Assembly: GCA_041395385.1 (NCBI GenBank)
Contig: JAWLAN010000012.1
Coordinates: 62,001 to 126,000, forward strand
DNA length: 64,000 bases
Source: JAJVHZ01 sp041395385
GTDB lineage: Bacteria; Pseudomonadota; Gammaproteobacteria; JAJPIJ01
Reading direction: 5' to 3'
The notes under the pieces were generated by a model, which ran no database searches, had not been told where the DNA came from, and was given only the letters and a program-made list of their open reading frames with translations. Every line of letters starts with the position of its first letter. Within the stretch, counting starts at the first letter, position 1. Both the position numbers and the translations under genes were made by a program. Below, one piece after another: positions 31,935-40,081 of the stretch.

Positions 31935-32788
31935 ACGCCCTGATCATCGGCTGCGGCTATCTCGGAGGCGCCCTGGCGGCGCGGCTGCTGGCGGCCGGCC
32001 ACGCCGTGCACGGGACCGTGCGCGCGTCAGCCGGTGTCGAGCGCCTGCGCGCGCTGGGCGTATCACCGCTCACGCTGCAGGTGGACAATCCACACAGCTA
32101 CGGGCCGCTGCACGCCACGCTGCACGGAAATGGGCCCTGGCAGGCGTATTACTGCGTGCCGCCGGGCACCGGGGTCGATCCGCCCGGCGATGTCGCGCGG
32201 ATCGCCGCCGTGCTGGCGCAGCACGGCGTGCTGCGCGCGGTGCTGACCTCCTCGACGGCGGTGTACGGCGATCGCGGCGGCGAGCCCGTGGATGCCGACA
32301 CCCCGGTCGCGCCGACCGACGGGCGCGGTCGGCGGCTGAAGGACATCGAGGACGCCTGGCTGTCTCTGGGCGGCCGTGCCCGCATCGTGAGGCTGGCCGG
32401 CCTCTACGGACCCGGGCGCATCGTCGGCATCAGCACGCTGCTGCATGGCCAGCGCGTGGGCGGCGACCCGGAGGATCTCCTGAACCTCATCCACGTGGAA
32501 GACGCCGCCGCGCTGCTGCAGGCGGTGGCGGAAGGAGAGGGCGCCGCCGCCATCGAGCTGGGGGCCGATGGTGTGCCTCTGCGGCGGCGGGATTACTACC
32601 AGCACCTCGCCGCGCGCCTCGGCGTGCCGTGCCAGTTTGGCCAGGCCGACGACAAGGTCGGATTCGCGCGAGGACGCAGCGGCTCGCGCGCCTGCCGCAT
32701 CAATCCGACCTGTGCGCGCACGGGCTGGCGGCCTCGCCATCCCGACGCGCGGCTGGTGCTCGACCACCTGCTGGCATTGCGCCAGTGA
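31931..32788 (+). CDS. NAD(P)-binding SDR/YeeZ-like epimerase-family protein
   Basis: A 285-residue extended-SDR protein. It starts MNALIIGCGYLGGALAARLL, with the GxGxxG nucleotide loop as GCGYLGG. LTSSTAVYGDRGG (about 108-120) and RIVRLAGLYGPGR (about 152-164) are typical of NAD-dependent epimerase-like proteins, and the family YeeZ of E. coli has the same architecture. The Tyr-x-x-x-Lys catalytic pair is not clear, so it may bind cofactor without classic SDR catalysis. It is coupled to hrpB by an ATGA overlap. Confidence 0.85.
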   Translation: MNALIIGCGYLGGALAARLLAAGHAVHGTVRASAGVERLRALGVSPLTLQVDNPHSYGPLHATLHGNGPWQAYYCVPPGTGVDPPGDVARIAAVLAQHGVLRAVLTSSTAVYGDRGGEPVDADTPVAPTDGRGRRLKDIEDAWLSLGGRARIVRLAGLYGPGRIVGISTLLHGQRVGGDPEDLLNLIHVEDAAALLQAVAEGEGAAAIELGADGVPLRRRDYYQHLAARLGVPCQFGQADDKVGFARGRSGSRACRINPTCARTGWRPRHPDARLVLDHLLALRQ

Positions 32789-32992
32789 GATGCCCGGCCG
32801 CACCGGCCGGGGAGGATCGGCGACGGTTCGGGGCGCACCACCGCGGGTAGGACGCGGCCCGCCGCGGCCGCGTGCGCCGGGGCGCATATCTGCGCACCCT
32901 GCACCGGGGGCGCGGCCTCCACGGGCACGCCCGCTCAAGCCGGCCCCGTATGCCGCCGATACCACGGTCTGGAGCGGTCATCCGATAACCCC

Positions 32993-34027
32993 ATGAGCCC
33001 GCACGAAATCACCCGCGACGAGCAGACGGCCCAGAGCGATCGACGCGCGCGCCGCCGGCACGCAATACATGTCGACGCCCTGCTGACCGGGCTGGGCCAG
33101 CGCGCCTATGCCTGCACGATACGCGACTGCTGCAGCCGCGGGCTGCGTCTGGCCTTCGGTCCCTCCATGCTCGAATCCCGGCCCGCCGAGCTGGAGCACG
33201 ACATCCGCGTCGGCGTGCATTTCCTGGTGCCCGTCGAGGAGAAGATGAAGCACATCGACCTGCATGGCCGGGTCGCGCGCGTGTTCAGCAACGGATTGGG
33301 CGTTGAACTGCTCGAGGTGACGCCGAAGGTGATCGCCGCGCTGCGCACCATCGTGCTTTCAGCGGTGGCCGAGCAGCGTCTGCGCGACCGCAACGAACCG
33401 GTCCGTACAGTCTCCAGCGCGGCGAAGAACGAATACGACCGACGGCTGGCGCTGTGCTGCGACACGCTCGACCGCGAGGCCGGGACGCTGGCCAATACGC
33501 TGCTCAACGCGCTCGAGGAGAAAATGGCCGACGCGCTCGGTCGCACCGATCGCGCCTTCGACCGCAATCAACACGTGCTCGCCATCAGCGCACTGAAGCA
33601 GTCGCGCGCCAACGTCGCCACACAGCTGCAGGTGCTGTTGCTCGGGGAGTTCTTCACTTTCACGCAATCCGCGGCGCATCCGGACGACGTGGGCATCGCC
33701 GCCGAGGGCGGCGACGCGGACAGGCCGGACGCCGCGGACCTGAGCGTCTTTCTCGCCCTGGGCGAGATCATCGCCCACCTCGAGGTGCACCTTCGTGGCC
33801 GAGCGGAGGCGCTCGAACTCGCACTGGGACAGTTGCTCGGCCGCAGTGTCAATCATCAGAACAATCCCTTGAGCGCCGAGAACGTCTGCCGCGTCGTCTT
33901 CGATCTGCTGGCCTCGGTCTGGCCGAACAGGCCCAATGCCGAGGTGCTGCGGGACGCCCTGCGCGACGGACTGAGCGCCGCGCTTCCGGCGCTCTACGAC
34001 CGCCTCAACGAGGCGCTGAAGCCCTGA
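32993..34027 (+). CDS. PilZ-domain protein with a partial DUF1631-like region
   Basis: A 344-residue protein. Residues about 15-118 look like a PilZ domain, including the basic RRARRRHAIHV start and the CCSRGLRLAF strand that carries the C-terminal part of the cyclic di-GMP motif. The remaining 220 residues are helical and resemble the first part of DUF1631 proteins, with NNPLSAENVCRVVFDLL as the best match. DUF1631 proteins are usually about twice this length. It ends nine bases before the convergent HDOD gene. Role unknown; binding of cyclic di-GMP is plausible but the canonical RxxxR/DxSxxG pair is not complete. Confidence 0.6.
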   Translation: MSPHEITRDEQTAQSDRRARRRHAIHVDALLTGLGQRAYACTIRDCCSRGLRLAFGPSMLESRPAELEHDIRVGVHFLVPVEEKMKHIDLHGRVARVFSNGLGVELLEVTPKVIAALRTIVLSAVAEQRLRDRNEPVRTVSSAAKNEYDRRLALCCDTLDREAGTLANTLLNALEEKMADALGRTDRAFDRNQHVLAISALKQSRANVATQLQVLLLGEFFTFTQSAAHPDDVGIAAEGGDADRPDAADLSVFLALGEIIAHLEVHLRGRAEALELALGQLLGRSVNHQNNPLSAENVCRVVFDLLASVWPNRPNAEVLRDALRDGLSAALPALYDRLNEALKP

Positions 34028-34036
34028 GGAGGCGCC

Positions 34037-35035
34037 TCAGGCGGCCCTGGATGCGCCGTCGGCGAGCATCGCGAGGGTCTCGGCGAACTGCGCATCGGCC
34101 TGCATGCGCACCAGCGAGAAACAATCCGCGGTCAGACCCGTGGCCTCCCAGGCGCCGGGACTGAGGCCGTGCGTCCACGTATCCTGCGCGAGCTCGTCCT
34201 GCACGGCGCGCATCACCCAGTATCCGATGTGCACGATCGACTCGACCACCGCCGGGGCGGCAGCCACGCCGGGCTGCAGGTGATGGGCGATCGCCGAGCA
34301 CAGATTCACGGGCAGATTCCATCCTCGCGCAAGCAGGGCGCCAACCTCCGCGTAGTCGCAACCTATCAGCGCGCGCTGCGCTTCAACGAGGGGTCGCTCG
34401 CCCCGCGCCGCCTGACGCGAGGCCTCCGCCGCCTCCTGGGGCACGCGGTCGTACATGACCAGTGTCCCGAGTCCGTGCAGCAGCCCGGCCACGAACAACC
34501 GTTCGCTGTCCAGGACGTTGCAGAGCTTGGCCACGGAGCGCGACGTCAGCGCGCAGTAGACGCTCTCGCGCCAGAAGCGCTCCATGTCCAGGCGCTGCGG
34601 CCGGGCGGACTTGAAGACCGCGGCCACCGACGTCGCCAGCGCGAGATCGTGGATCTGCTGTATCCCCAGGACCACCAGCGCACGCGAGACCGTTTCGATC
34701 TTCGAGTTGAAGCCGTATAGCGGGCTGTTCACCAGCCGCAGCACCCGCGCCGTCAATGCGGGGTCGGCGCTGATGGCGTTGGCGAGATCGTTGGTGGAGG
34801 AGCGCGGATCGTCGATCACGCGCTTGATATGCAGATAGGCGTTGGGCAGCGACTTCAGGGTTTCGACCCCGTCCACGAGTTGTGCTGCGGTGAATGGCAT
34901 GCCCGGCACGCGCCCCTGATCGCGTTGAATCTCTCCCTTCCCCTCATGCCGGCCCGTGCCTTTCCCACGAGGCGAGCCGACTATCCGCTCTAATCCGTTG
35001 AGCAAGGTGAATTTCTCCACAACAGGGGCGCCCAT
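34037..35035 (-). CDS. HDOD-domain signalling protein
   Basis: A 332-residue protein (287 from the internal ATG at 34900). The HDOD domain (about 60-260) includes LKSLPNAYLHIKRVIDDP, ISADPALTARVLRLVNSPLYG, the IQQIHDLALA helix and the HD-like AGLLHGLGTLVMY. HDOD proteins are degenerate HD-GYP relatives without phosphodiesterase residues and regulate chemotaxis, biofilm or cell-cycle responses through protein contacts. ATG 35035 is favoured because a promoter with TTGACA and an extended -10 would start transcription only 15 bases upstream; the added 45 residues are basic and polar. Family alignment alone would favour 34900. Confidence 0.82.
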   Translation of the reverse strand: MGAPVVEKFTLLNGLERIVGSPRGKGTGRHEGKGEIQRDQGRVPGMPFTAAQLVDGVETLKSLPNAYLHIKRVIDDPRSSTNDLANAISADPALTARVLRLVNSPLYGFNSKIETVSRALVVLGIQQIHDLALATSVAAVFKSARPQRLDMERFWRESVYCALTSRSVAKLCNVLDSERLFVAGLLHGLGTLVMYDRVPQEAAEASRQAARGERPLVEAQRALIGCDYAEVGALLARGWNLPVNLCSAIAHHLQPGVAAAPAVVESIVHIGYWVMRAVQDELAQDTWTHGLSPGAWEATGLTADCFSLVRMQADAQFAETLAMLADGASRAA

Positions 35036-35056
35036 TACCACACCCTTGATGAGACC

Positions 35057-35085
35057 TCTATCACAGCCAGAGCACCAAGTGTCAA
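35057..35085 (-). promoter_or_regulatory. sigma-70 promoter of the HDOD gene
   Basis: On the minus strand TTGACA (35085-35080), a 17-base spacer and GATAGA (35062-35057), preceded by TG one base upstream as an extended -10. The predicted transcript start is near 35050. Confidence 0.6.
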
Positions 35086-35273
35086 AAAAATGTCGATCGC
35101 AGCCATTTTTCCCGGACGCCGGACACGACGCCCGTTCGTGTGCCGCGCTGCATGCCGTCACGGTGGCGATCGCAGACCGTGCATGCATGCACCGCAATCC
35201 GGCGATTGGGCCGACGCCGGGCGCCGCATCCCGATCGGCAGTGCCGCCTTCGATGCGCGGCGCCCGGCGCGGC

Positions 35274-35302
35274 TTGCCACCGTTGGGTGTGATCGTTGTA
35301 AA
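35274..35302 (+). promoter_or_regulatory. possible promoter of the VPLPA-CTERM gene, TTGCCA-N17-TGTAAA
   Basis: TTGCCA matches five of six -35 positions and TGTAAA four of six -10 positions at the optimal 17-base spacing, about 95 bases upstream of the start codon. Confidence 0.4.
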
Positions 35303-35397
35303 CTGCGCACAGCCGACACCCCTGCGCCCTCGGGCGGTATGCATCGGGGCCGGCAGCAAGGACAGCGTTTCAATCCATCGGACAAAGGAGGTCCGCC

Positions 35398-36273
35398 ATG
35401 TCTTTTCCCCGCGCTGGAATTTCCAGCAGTCAGCACTTGTACCGCAATCGCTGTGGCCAGTGGGCTCTTGCCGGCATGTGCATCGCGGCAGCATTGGTCG
35501 CGAGCGACGATGCCCGCGCCGCATCGGTTACCTATGACTTCGACTCGGTTGCCGTCCCGGGCGCAAGCGACACGATCGACGTCTGCCAGTCGAGCTGCCC
35601 GCTCGGTGTGGTCGCCGGTCTACCCGGCGGCGATGACGGCGTGCGCGCCAGCTCCGGGTCGACCACGGCCGCGCGCGTCAACGTTCGCAACGCGGCCAAT
35701 CCGATCAACGGCAGCGACGCGATCGCGGACGACGCGACGTTCAACGGCTATTTCGGCGCGGCCAGCGCTCCCCTGCTGAACAATTTCCTCGTTCTCGGCG
35801 ACAACGATGGCGCGATCTTCGGCACCGGGACGGTTTCGCCCGGGACCGGGCAGTCCTTCGTGCGTCTGCCGTTCCTCGTCCCGGGTGGGACCACGACGGT
35901 CCAGTTCGCCTTCGACATGGCCTTCAATGGCAGCGACACTAGCGACGCCGCCGAGGACATCTTCAACGTCAAGGTGACCAACGCGGCCGGTACCGTATCG
36001 CCCCTGCAGATCGCCTCGCTCGGCAGTGACGCGGGGTTCCAGTCGCGGCGGTTCCTCGCCGGTGAGCTGCCCACCTGGTCTCCCACCGCGGAGCAGACCG
36101 GCGTGACCTGGTGGCTGGAGTTCGAATTGCTGGAGGGCGGTGATGGCACCCAGTCGGCCATCGGCCTGGACAACGTCAGCATCACGACGGCGCCGGTCCC
36201 GTTGCCGGCGCCGGCGCTGATGCTGGGCTCGGCGCTGATCGGAATGGCTCTGCTCAGGCGGAGGGCGGAATAG
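35398..36273 (+). CDS. secreted protein with VPLPA-CTERM sorting signal
   Basis: A 291-residue exported protein. A signal peptide (WALAGMCIAAALVA, cleavage near ARA) precedes a beta-rich, Asp/Asn/Gly-rich domain. The C-terminus is a textbook VPLPA-CTERM tripartite signal: the motif VPLPAPA, a hydrophobic helix LMLGSALIGMALL, and a basic end RRRAE. Such proteins are processed by an exosortase (usually XrtD type) and linked to exopolysaccharide or cell-surface assembly. No exosortase is in the window. Two cysteines (CQSSC) may form a disulfide. AAAGGAGGT just upstream supports ATG 35398. Confidence 0.85.
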   Translation: MSFPRAGISSSQHLYRNRCGQWALAGMCIAAALVASDDARAASVTYDFDSVAVPGASDTIDVCQSSCPLGVVAGLPGGDDGVRASSGSTTAARVNVRNAANPINGSDAIADDATFNGYFGAASAPLLNNFLVLGDNDGAIFGTGTVSPGTGQSFVRLPFLVPGGTTTVQFAFDMAFNGSDTSDAAEDIFNVKVTNAAGTVSPLQIASLGSDAGFQSRRFLAGELPTWSPTAEQTGVTWWLEFELLEGGDGTQSAIGLDNVSITTAPVPLPAPALMLGSALIGMALLRRRAE

Positions 36274-36369
36274 CCCACGCAGCCGCGGCCACAACGCAGC
36301 CGGGGTGAGGCGTGCGCAGTGCGGAGGATTACGCACGTTTCGCCCCGGCGGCCTCGAGGACGTTGATGC

Positions 36370-36375
36370 TATACT
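36370..36375 (+). promoter_or_regulatory. -10 box TATACT of the DUF4124 gene
   Basis: TATACT matches five of six positions and lies 23 bases before ATG 36399, in non-coding sequence. No convincing -35 is seen. Confidence 0.45.
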
Positions 36376-36398
36376 CGGCCTGACGGACGCCGAGTCGA

Positions 36399-36980
36399 AT
36401 GAAATTACGATATCCCATCCTGCTGTCGCTCGTGGCCGCCTGCGCCGCCCTGCCCGCGCAGGCGCGCATGTATCAGTGGGTCAATCCGCAGACCGGGCGC
36501 ACGCAGATGTCGGGCAAGCCGCCGGCCTGGTACCGCAGCGACAAACCCGGCCCGCGCGTCTTCGTCTTCGAGAACGGCCGCCTGATCGATGACACGGCCC
36601 GGGCGGTGGGCATCGAGGAGCGCGCCGCCCTGCGCGCGACTGCATTCGCCGAGACGCCGCCCTCACCGGGCCCGCAGACGGCGGCGCCCGGGGGCGAACC
36701 GGCAACGCCGCAGACTGCAGAGACCAGCCCGGGCGCGAGCGTGCTGGAGCGCGGCTTCGGCGAATCCGATACCGCTGCGTCGACCGCGCCGGCGGAACCG
36801 CCGGATGCCACGATCGCGAGGCTGAAGAGCATCATCGACGCATGGGAGCAGCAGCAGACCACCGAGGCCAGGCGCCTGCTCGAGGAGAAATCCGTGGTCG
36901 CCCCCATCTCGCCGCCCGCGTCCGGTGCCGCCGCAAACCAGGAAGGCGCCCCGCCGGCGACCACCACGACGCCCCGGTAG
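36399..36980 (+). CDS. DUF4124-type periplasmic protein
   Basis: A 193-residue exported protein with a signal peptide (LLSLVAACAALPAQA, cleavage before RMYQW). The mature N-terminus MYQWVNPQTGRTQMSGKPP is a DUF4124 motif, normally YxWxDxxGxxxYSDxPP. The rest is Pro/Thr/Ala-rich and disordered except for one helix (TIARLKSIIDAWEQQQTTEARRL is the only stretch with heptad-like spacing). The role of DUF4124 proteins is unknown; they are common periplasmic proteins of proteobacteria. It is convergent with the Ser/Thr kinase gene. Confidence 0.75.
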   Translation: MKLRYPILLSLVAACAALPAQARMYQWVNPQTGRTQMSGKPPAWYRSDKPGPRVFVFENGRLIDDTARAVGIEERAALRATAFAETPPSPGPQTAAPGGEPATPQTAETSPGASVLERGFGESDTAASTAPAEPPDATIARLKSIIDAWEQQQTTEARRLLEEKSVVAPISPPASGAAANQEGAPPATTTTPR

Positions 36981-37031
36981 CTGCACGGGCGACGGCCGCG
37001 TCGACCCCAGCCGGAGACGCCGCGCGGCCCG

Positions 37032-38474
37032 CTAGGAGGTGCCCTTGTCGTTGCCCGCCAGGGCGCGAATGATGGTATCGAGCAGGCCTTCTGCGCGCGG
37101 CTGGGTGAGCTCGCGCAGCTCCCGCAGCGCCTCGTTGTTCGGATCGAGCTGCAGGCCGATCGTCACGTAATTTCTCGCCGTCCGCTCGTCGCTGCGGGCC
37201 ATCTCCTTCTCGGCGAGGATGGCAAAGCGTTCGGCAATGCGCTTGAAGCCGTCCTCCGCAAGCCTGCTCTCCGGATCGATGTCACGCAGCCGGGAGTAAT
37301 AGAAATAGGCGTTGTCGTTCGGCGGCGCGACCAGCCGATAGTCGTCCAGGCTTTTCTGCGCGAGCCAGATGAGCGCCTTGCGCACGTCGTCACTGGCCGG
37401 CGTCAGCGGCGCCGCTCCGCGCGTGCCCGCCTGCGCGTCGACGTACACGCGCGGCAACAGCCCCTCGACGGGACGTATCGGTGCATCGGCCAGGCGCCGC
37501 GCGTAGTACTGCAGCATGCCGAAGCCGGCGGCCGCGACCACCAGCAGCAGCAGCAAGGCGGAGTGTATGCGCGTCTTCTTCGGCGCGTCCTGCCGGGCGC
37601 TGGTCCAGGTCGGCATGCGCGATGCGCTGCCGGTGGTCTCCCCGATCGCCGCCGCCCTGCCCGGCCCCGCCGGGCGCAACACCCCGCGCTGTTCCATGTC
37701 GCGGATGTAGTGCAACAGGCTCTCTGCATCGCGAAACCGATCCTTCGGTTTCTTGGCGATCATCAGGTACAGCAGCGGCTCGAACATGCGCAGGTCGTTC
37801 GGAAGCCGCGGTAACGCCCCCTGGCGATGCTTCAGGATGATGTCCACCACCGAATCGGCCTGGTACGGTTTGTTCCCCGTCAGCATCTCGTAGAGGATGA
37901 TGCCGAGGGAATAGATGTCGGCACGGCCGTCGATGGGCACGTCCTCGGCCTGCTCCGGCGCCATGTAATTGGGACTGCCGAGAAAGATCCCCGTCGACGT
38001 CAGGTCGTGATCGATGGTGAGCTTCTTGGCGATGCCGAAGTCCGTAAGCAGCGGCGTGCCGTCCTTGCGAAAGAGGATGTTGGCCGGTTTCACGTCGCGG
38101 TGTATGACGCCGCTCTTGTGCGCGCAGTCGAGCGCGCTGGCGATCCGCGCGACGATATCGAGGGCCTCATGCGGCGCAACGCCATCGGCCATGCGGGCCT
38201 TCAGGTCGCCCCCCTCGATGTATTCCATCGAGATGTAGATGAGGTCGCCCTGGCGACCGACGTCATAGATGGTGATGATGTTCGGGTGGCGCAGCGAGGC
38301 GACGATGCGCGCCTCGTTCATGAACCGCTCGACGTTCTTGGAGGTGACGTCATTCGTGGTGTCCAGCACCTTCAGCACGACCTGCCTGCCGAGCGACGCC
38401 TGGGTGGCGAGATAGGCGGTGGCCATCCCGCCGACGCCGATCGCACGAATGATTTCGTATCCGGGGATTTCCAT
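37032..38474 (-). CDS. membrane-anchored Ser/Thr protein kinase (Hanks type)
   Basis: A 480-residue protein. The kinase domain (about 4-270) shows the glycine loop AIGVGGMATAY, the catalytic Lys in VVLKVLD, the loop VIHRDVKPANILF, DFGIAKK and the activation segment GSPNYMAPEQ. After a basic linker a single membrane helix (about 315-337, LLLLLVVAAAGFGML) leads to a periplasmic helical domain of about 140 residues with a TPR-like feel (ARNYVTIGLQLDPNNEALREL). No PASTA repeats. The target is unknown. ATG 38474 directly follows a perfect TATAAT box by seven bases, so the mRNA is probably leaderless. Confidence 0.88.
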   Translation of the reverse strand: MEIPGYEIIRAIGVGGMATAYLATQASLGRQVVLKVLDTTNDVTSKNVERFMNEARIVASLRHPNIITIYDVGRQGDLIYISMEYIEGGDLKARMADGVAPHEALDIVARIASALDCAHKSGVIHRDVKPANILFRKDGTPLLTDFGIAKKLTIDHDLTSTGIFLGSPNYMAPEQAEDVPIDGRADIYSLGIILYEMLTGNKPYQADSVVDIILKHRQGALPRLPNDLRMFEPLLYLMIAKKPKDRFRDAESLLHYIRDMEQRGVLRPAGPGRAAAIGETTGSASRMPTWTSARQDAPKKTRIHSALLLLLVVAAAGFGMLQYYARRLADAPIRPVEGLLPRVYVDAQAGTRGAAPLTPASDDVRKALIWLAQKSLDDYRLVAPPNDNAYFYYSRLRDIDPESRLAEDGFKRIAERFAILAEKEMARSDERTARNYVTIGLQLDPNNEALRELRELTQPRAEGLLDTIIRALAGNDKGTS

Positions 38475-38481
38475 GTTCTCG

Positions 38482-38487
38482 ATTATA
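38482..38487 (-). promoter_or_regulatory. perfect -10 box (TATAAT) of the Ser/Thr kinase gene
   Basis: On the minus strand TATAAT is followed by CGAGAAC and then the start codon ATG. With normal -10 to start spacing, transcription begins at the A of ATG or one base before it. The -35 position is GC-rich and unconvincing. Confidence 0.6.
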
Positions 38488-38558
38488 GCGGCGCCCCGCT
38501 CACGCTCCCGGGGCGGCCCGGCCATGCCGCAGGGCTGCTCGCATGCCTGCGCGGCCGA

Positions 38559-38564
38559 TATAAT
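38559..38564 (+). promoter_or_regulatory. perfect -10 box (TATAAT) of the pseudogene at 38573
   Basis: TATAAT ends eight bases before the ATG at 38573, again predicting a leaderless transcript. It is divergent from the kinase promoter with about 70 bases between the two -10 boxes. Confidence 0.55.
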
Positions 38565-38572
38565 TGCGCTGA

Positions 38573-39355
38573 ATGAAACATCCTAGCTGCGGGCGTGGTC
38601 CCGTGGGTGTGACCGCCTTGGCGTTGATTGTCACGTTGCATGCCTGCACGGGCACGCCAACGGCGGGACATGCGCCGCCGCCCGTCTCCGCAACCACGAA
38701 CCTGACGGGCGGAACGGGCTTTCAGATTCAGCTTCCTGCCTTCGTCGAGCGCCCGCGACCGGGCGATTTCTCCATCTGTCACGGCAACACTTGCGCGAAG
38801 CGTGCCAGAATAAGCCTTTCGGATTCCGATTGGGATCAAGTGCGCACGATCCTGAGGGAACCGGCCCCCGACGCGGGCACGGAGCGGGTGAACATCGCCG
38901 CCGCGGTCGCCCTGCTCGAAAGCATGGTCGGATTGATGACCGGAACCGATGCCGACCTGGGCAAGGATGATGGCATGGGCCGCCCGGGCCAGCTCGACTG
39001 TGACTGGATGAGTCAGTCACCACAACGGTTTACCTACCATGCTGCAGACCGACGGTTCGCTCCGCCTTCACAGCGTGGGCGGTCAGCCACCCGCGGACCG
39101 TTCACCGGGCTGCTCGCCCAGTGGTTCTATTTCCCACGTCCGTCCTGCGCGACACGCAGTCCGGCGTGGACTATGCGGATTCCCTGGTTCCGGCGAACGG
39201 CGAGCTGCCCTGACATCGTGCCGATGTCGGACTGGTGGCGGGCTGCGCTCCCTCCGGGCTGCGGGATCGGCCGCACCGATTACACGATCGCGGGAATTTC
39301 GCACCGTTTTCCTGCCTGTTGTACCTGGTGCACCAGTTCGCGTTCGCGCGGATGA
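38573..39355 (+). pseudogene. multiply frameshifted lipoprotein-like gene of unknown function
   Basis: The first 143 codons are in one frame: a lipoprotein-type signal (ALALIVTLHAC), then RISLSDSDWDQVRTIL and GRPGQLDC. After that the conserved protein sequence continues only by changing frame: DESVTTTVYL (39007-39036), TMLQTDGSLRLHSVG (39036-39080), RGPFTGLLAQWFYFP (about 39090-39136), TSVLRDTQSGVDYADS (about 39136-39183) and DIVPMSDWWRA (39212-39244). I recall hypothetical proteins with the continuous pattern DC-DE-NT-TYL...DGLLRLH-V...RG-F...VDSW-NG, so these pieces belong to one gene. Five shifts in about 210 bases mean decay or, less likely, clustered sequencing errors. Confidence 0.7.
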
Positions 39356-39375
39356 CCCCCGGTGGTGGCAGGCAC

Positions 39376-39381
39376 TAGAAT
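39376..39381 (+). promoter_or_regulatory. -10 box TAGAAT of the rsd/algQ gene
   Basis: TAGAAT (five of six) with a possible -35 ATGACC 18 bases upstream, about 92 bases before the rsd-like start. It lies just past the pseudogene. Confidence 0.4.
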
Positions 39382-39472
39382 TGCACAGCGTCTTGACGAG
39401 ACCATGGCCGGCAATGACAGCGGTGGGATACCGACCGACCTGCGCCGGGCCGACCAACAAGGACCAAAAATC

Positions 39473-39970
39473 ATGAAAGAGAAAAGCGAAGCCCTGCGCC
39501 GCCGCAAAGGTTCGCGTCAGCTCATCGACAAGCTGCTTGCCGAACGCCAGCGCGTGCTGGTGTTGATGTGCGAGGTGCTGGGCCTGAAACCGTTCACCGC
39601 CGACAAACCGGTCAAGGACATGCTCGGGGAATTCAACTCCGTACTGGTCGACTACATCGCCGCGGGTCATTTCGGCCTGTACCATCGAATCATCGAGGGC
39701 ACGGAACGCCGTCAGGCGGTCGTCGCCACCGCCAGCAAGGCGTACCCTCGCATCGCGGCCTCCACCGACGCCGCCGTGGACTTCAACGACAAGTACGGTG
39801 GCGAGTGGAATTTTCACTTCATGGATACACTGGCCGACGATCTGTCGGCACTCGGTGAGAAGCTCGCCACCCGCATCGAACTCGAGGATCGCATCATCGC
39901 CGCGATGCTCGGCGATCACGTACTGCGGGAGACGGCCCCCGCTCCGAAGATCCGCGCTCAGGCGAAATAG
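39473..39970 (+). CDS. Rsd/AlgQ-family anti-sigma-70 regulator
   Basis: A 165-residue helical protein. The family signature SVLVDYIAAGHFGLYHRI is at about 58-75, matching the LVDYLSAGHF-YERI segment of E. coli Rsd; an N-terminal QLIDKLLAERQRVLVLMCEVLG helix and the terminal ELEDRIIAAML also correspond. Rsd binds sigma-70 region 4 and shifts RNA polymerase toward alternative sigma factors in stationary phase; AlgQ also controls alginate genes in Pseudomonas. The start ATG 39473 is chosen because the Rsd alignment begins soon after; longer in-frame options run back through the promoter. Confidence 0.85.
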   Translation: MKEKSEALRRRKGSRQLIDKLLAERQRVLVLMCEVLGLKPFTADKPVKDMLGEFNSVLVDYIAAGHFGLYHRIIEGTERRQAVVATASKAYPRIAASTDAAVDFNDKYGGEWNFHFMDTLADDLSALGEKLATRIELEDRIIAAMLGDHVLRETAPAPKIRAQAK

Positions 39971-39996
39971 CCCGCTTCATCTTCGCTTCCCTCCAG

Positions 39997-40026
39997 CCGC
40001 CGCGGTCTTTCCGCGGGCGTTGTTTT
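39997..40026 (+). terminator. probable terminator after rsd/algQ
   Basis: A CCGCGG / CCGCGG stem (40000-40005 and 40011-40016), extendable with a bulge, is followed by GCGTTGTTTT. It lies between the rsd-like gene and bioA. Confidence 0.5.
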
Positions 40027-40081
40027 CGCGTACCCTCGACGGCTAGCCGTAAGTCGTCTCGTTTCCCGGCGCGTTCCTGAC

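Larger units (their letters stand above)
35036..35397. other. gene-free divergent region between HDOD and VPLPA-CTERM genes (362 bases)
   Basis: Holds the HDOD promoter (minus strand, 35057-35085) and a possible promoter for the VPLPA-CTERM gene (35274-35302). The leader of the latter would be about 90 bases and ends with AAAGGAGGT, a near-perfect ribosome site. I looked for a sigma-54 box and for a cyclic di-GMP riboswitch and found neither. Confidence 0.5.

Noticed and set aside
32940..32992. GCCGATA/TCCGATAA sequences before the PilZ gene as a FliA promoter
   Set aside because: The -10-like part matches, but no TAAA element lies 15 bases upstream.
35100..35397. Cyclic di-GMP riboswitch or sigma-54 promoter before the VPLPA-CTERM gene
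   Set aside because: Neither the GEMM core pattern nor a TGGCAC-N5-TTGC box is present; a sigma-70-like candidate fits better.
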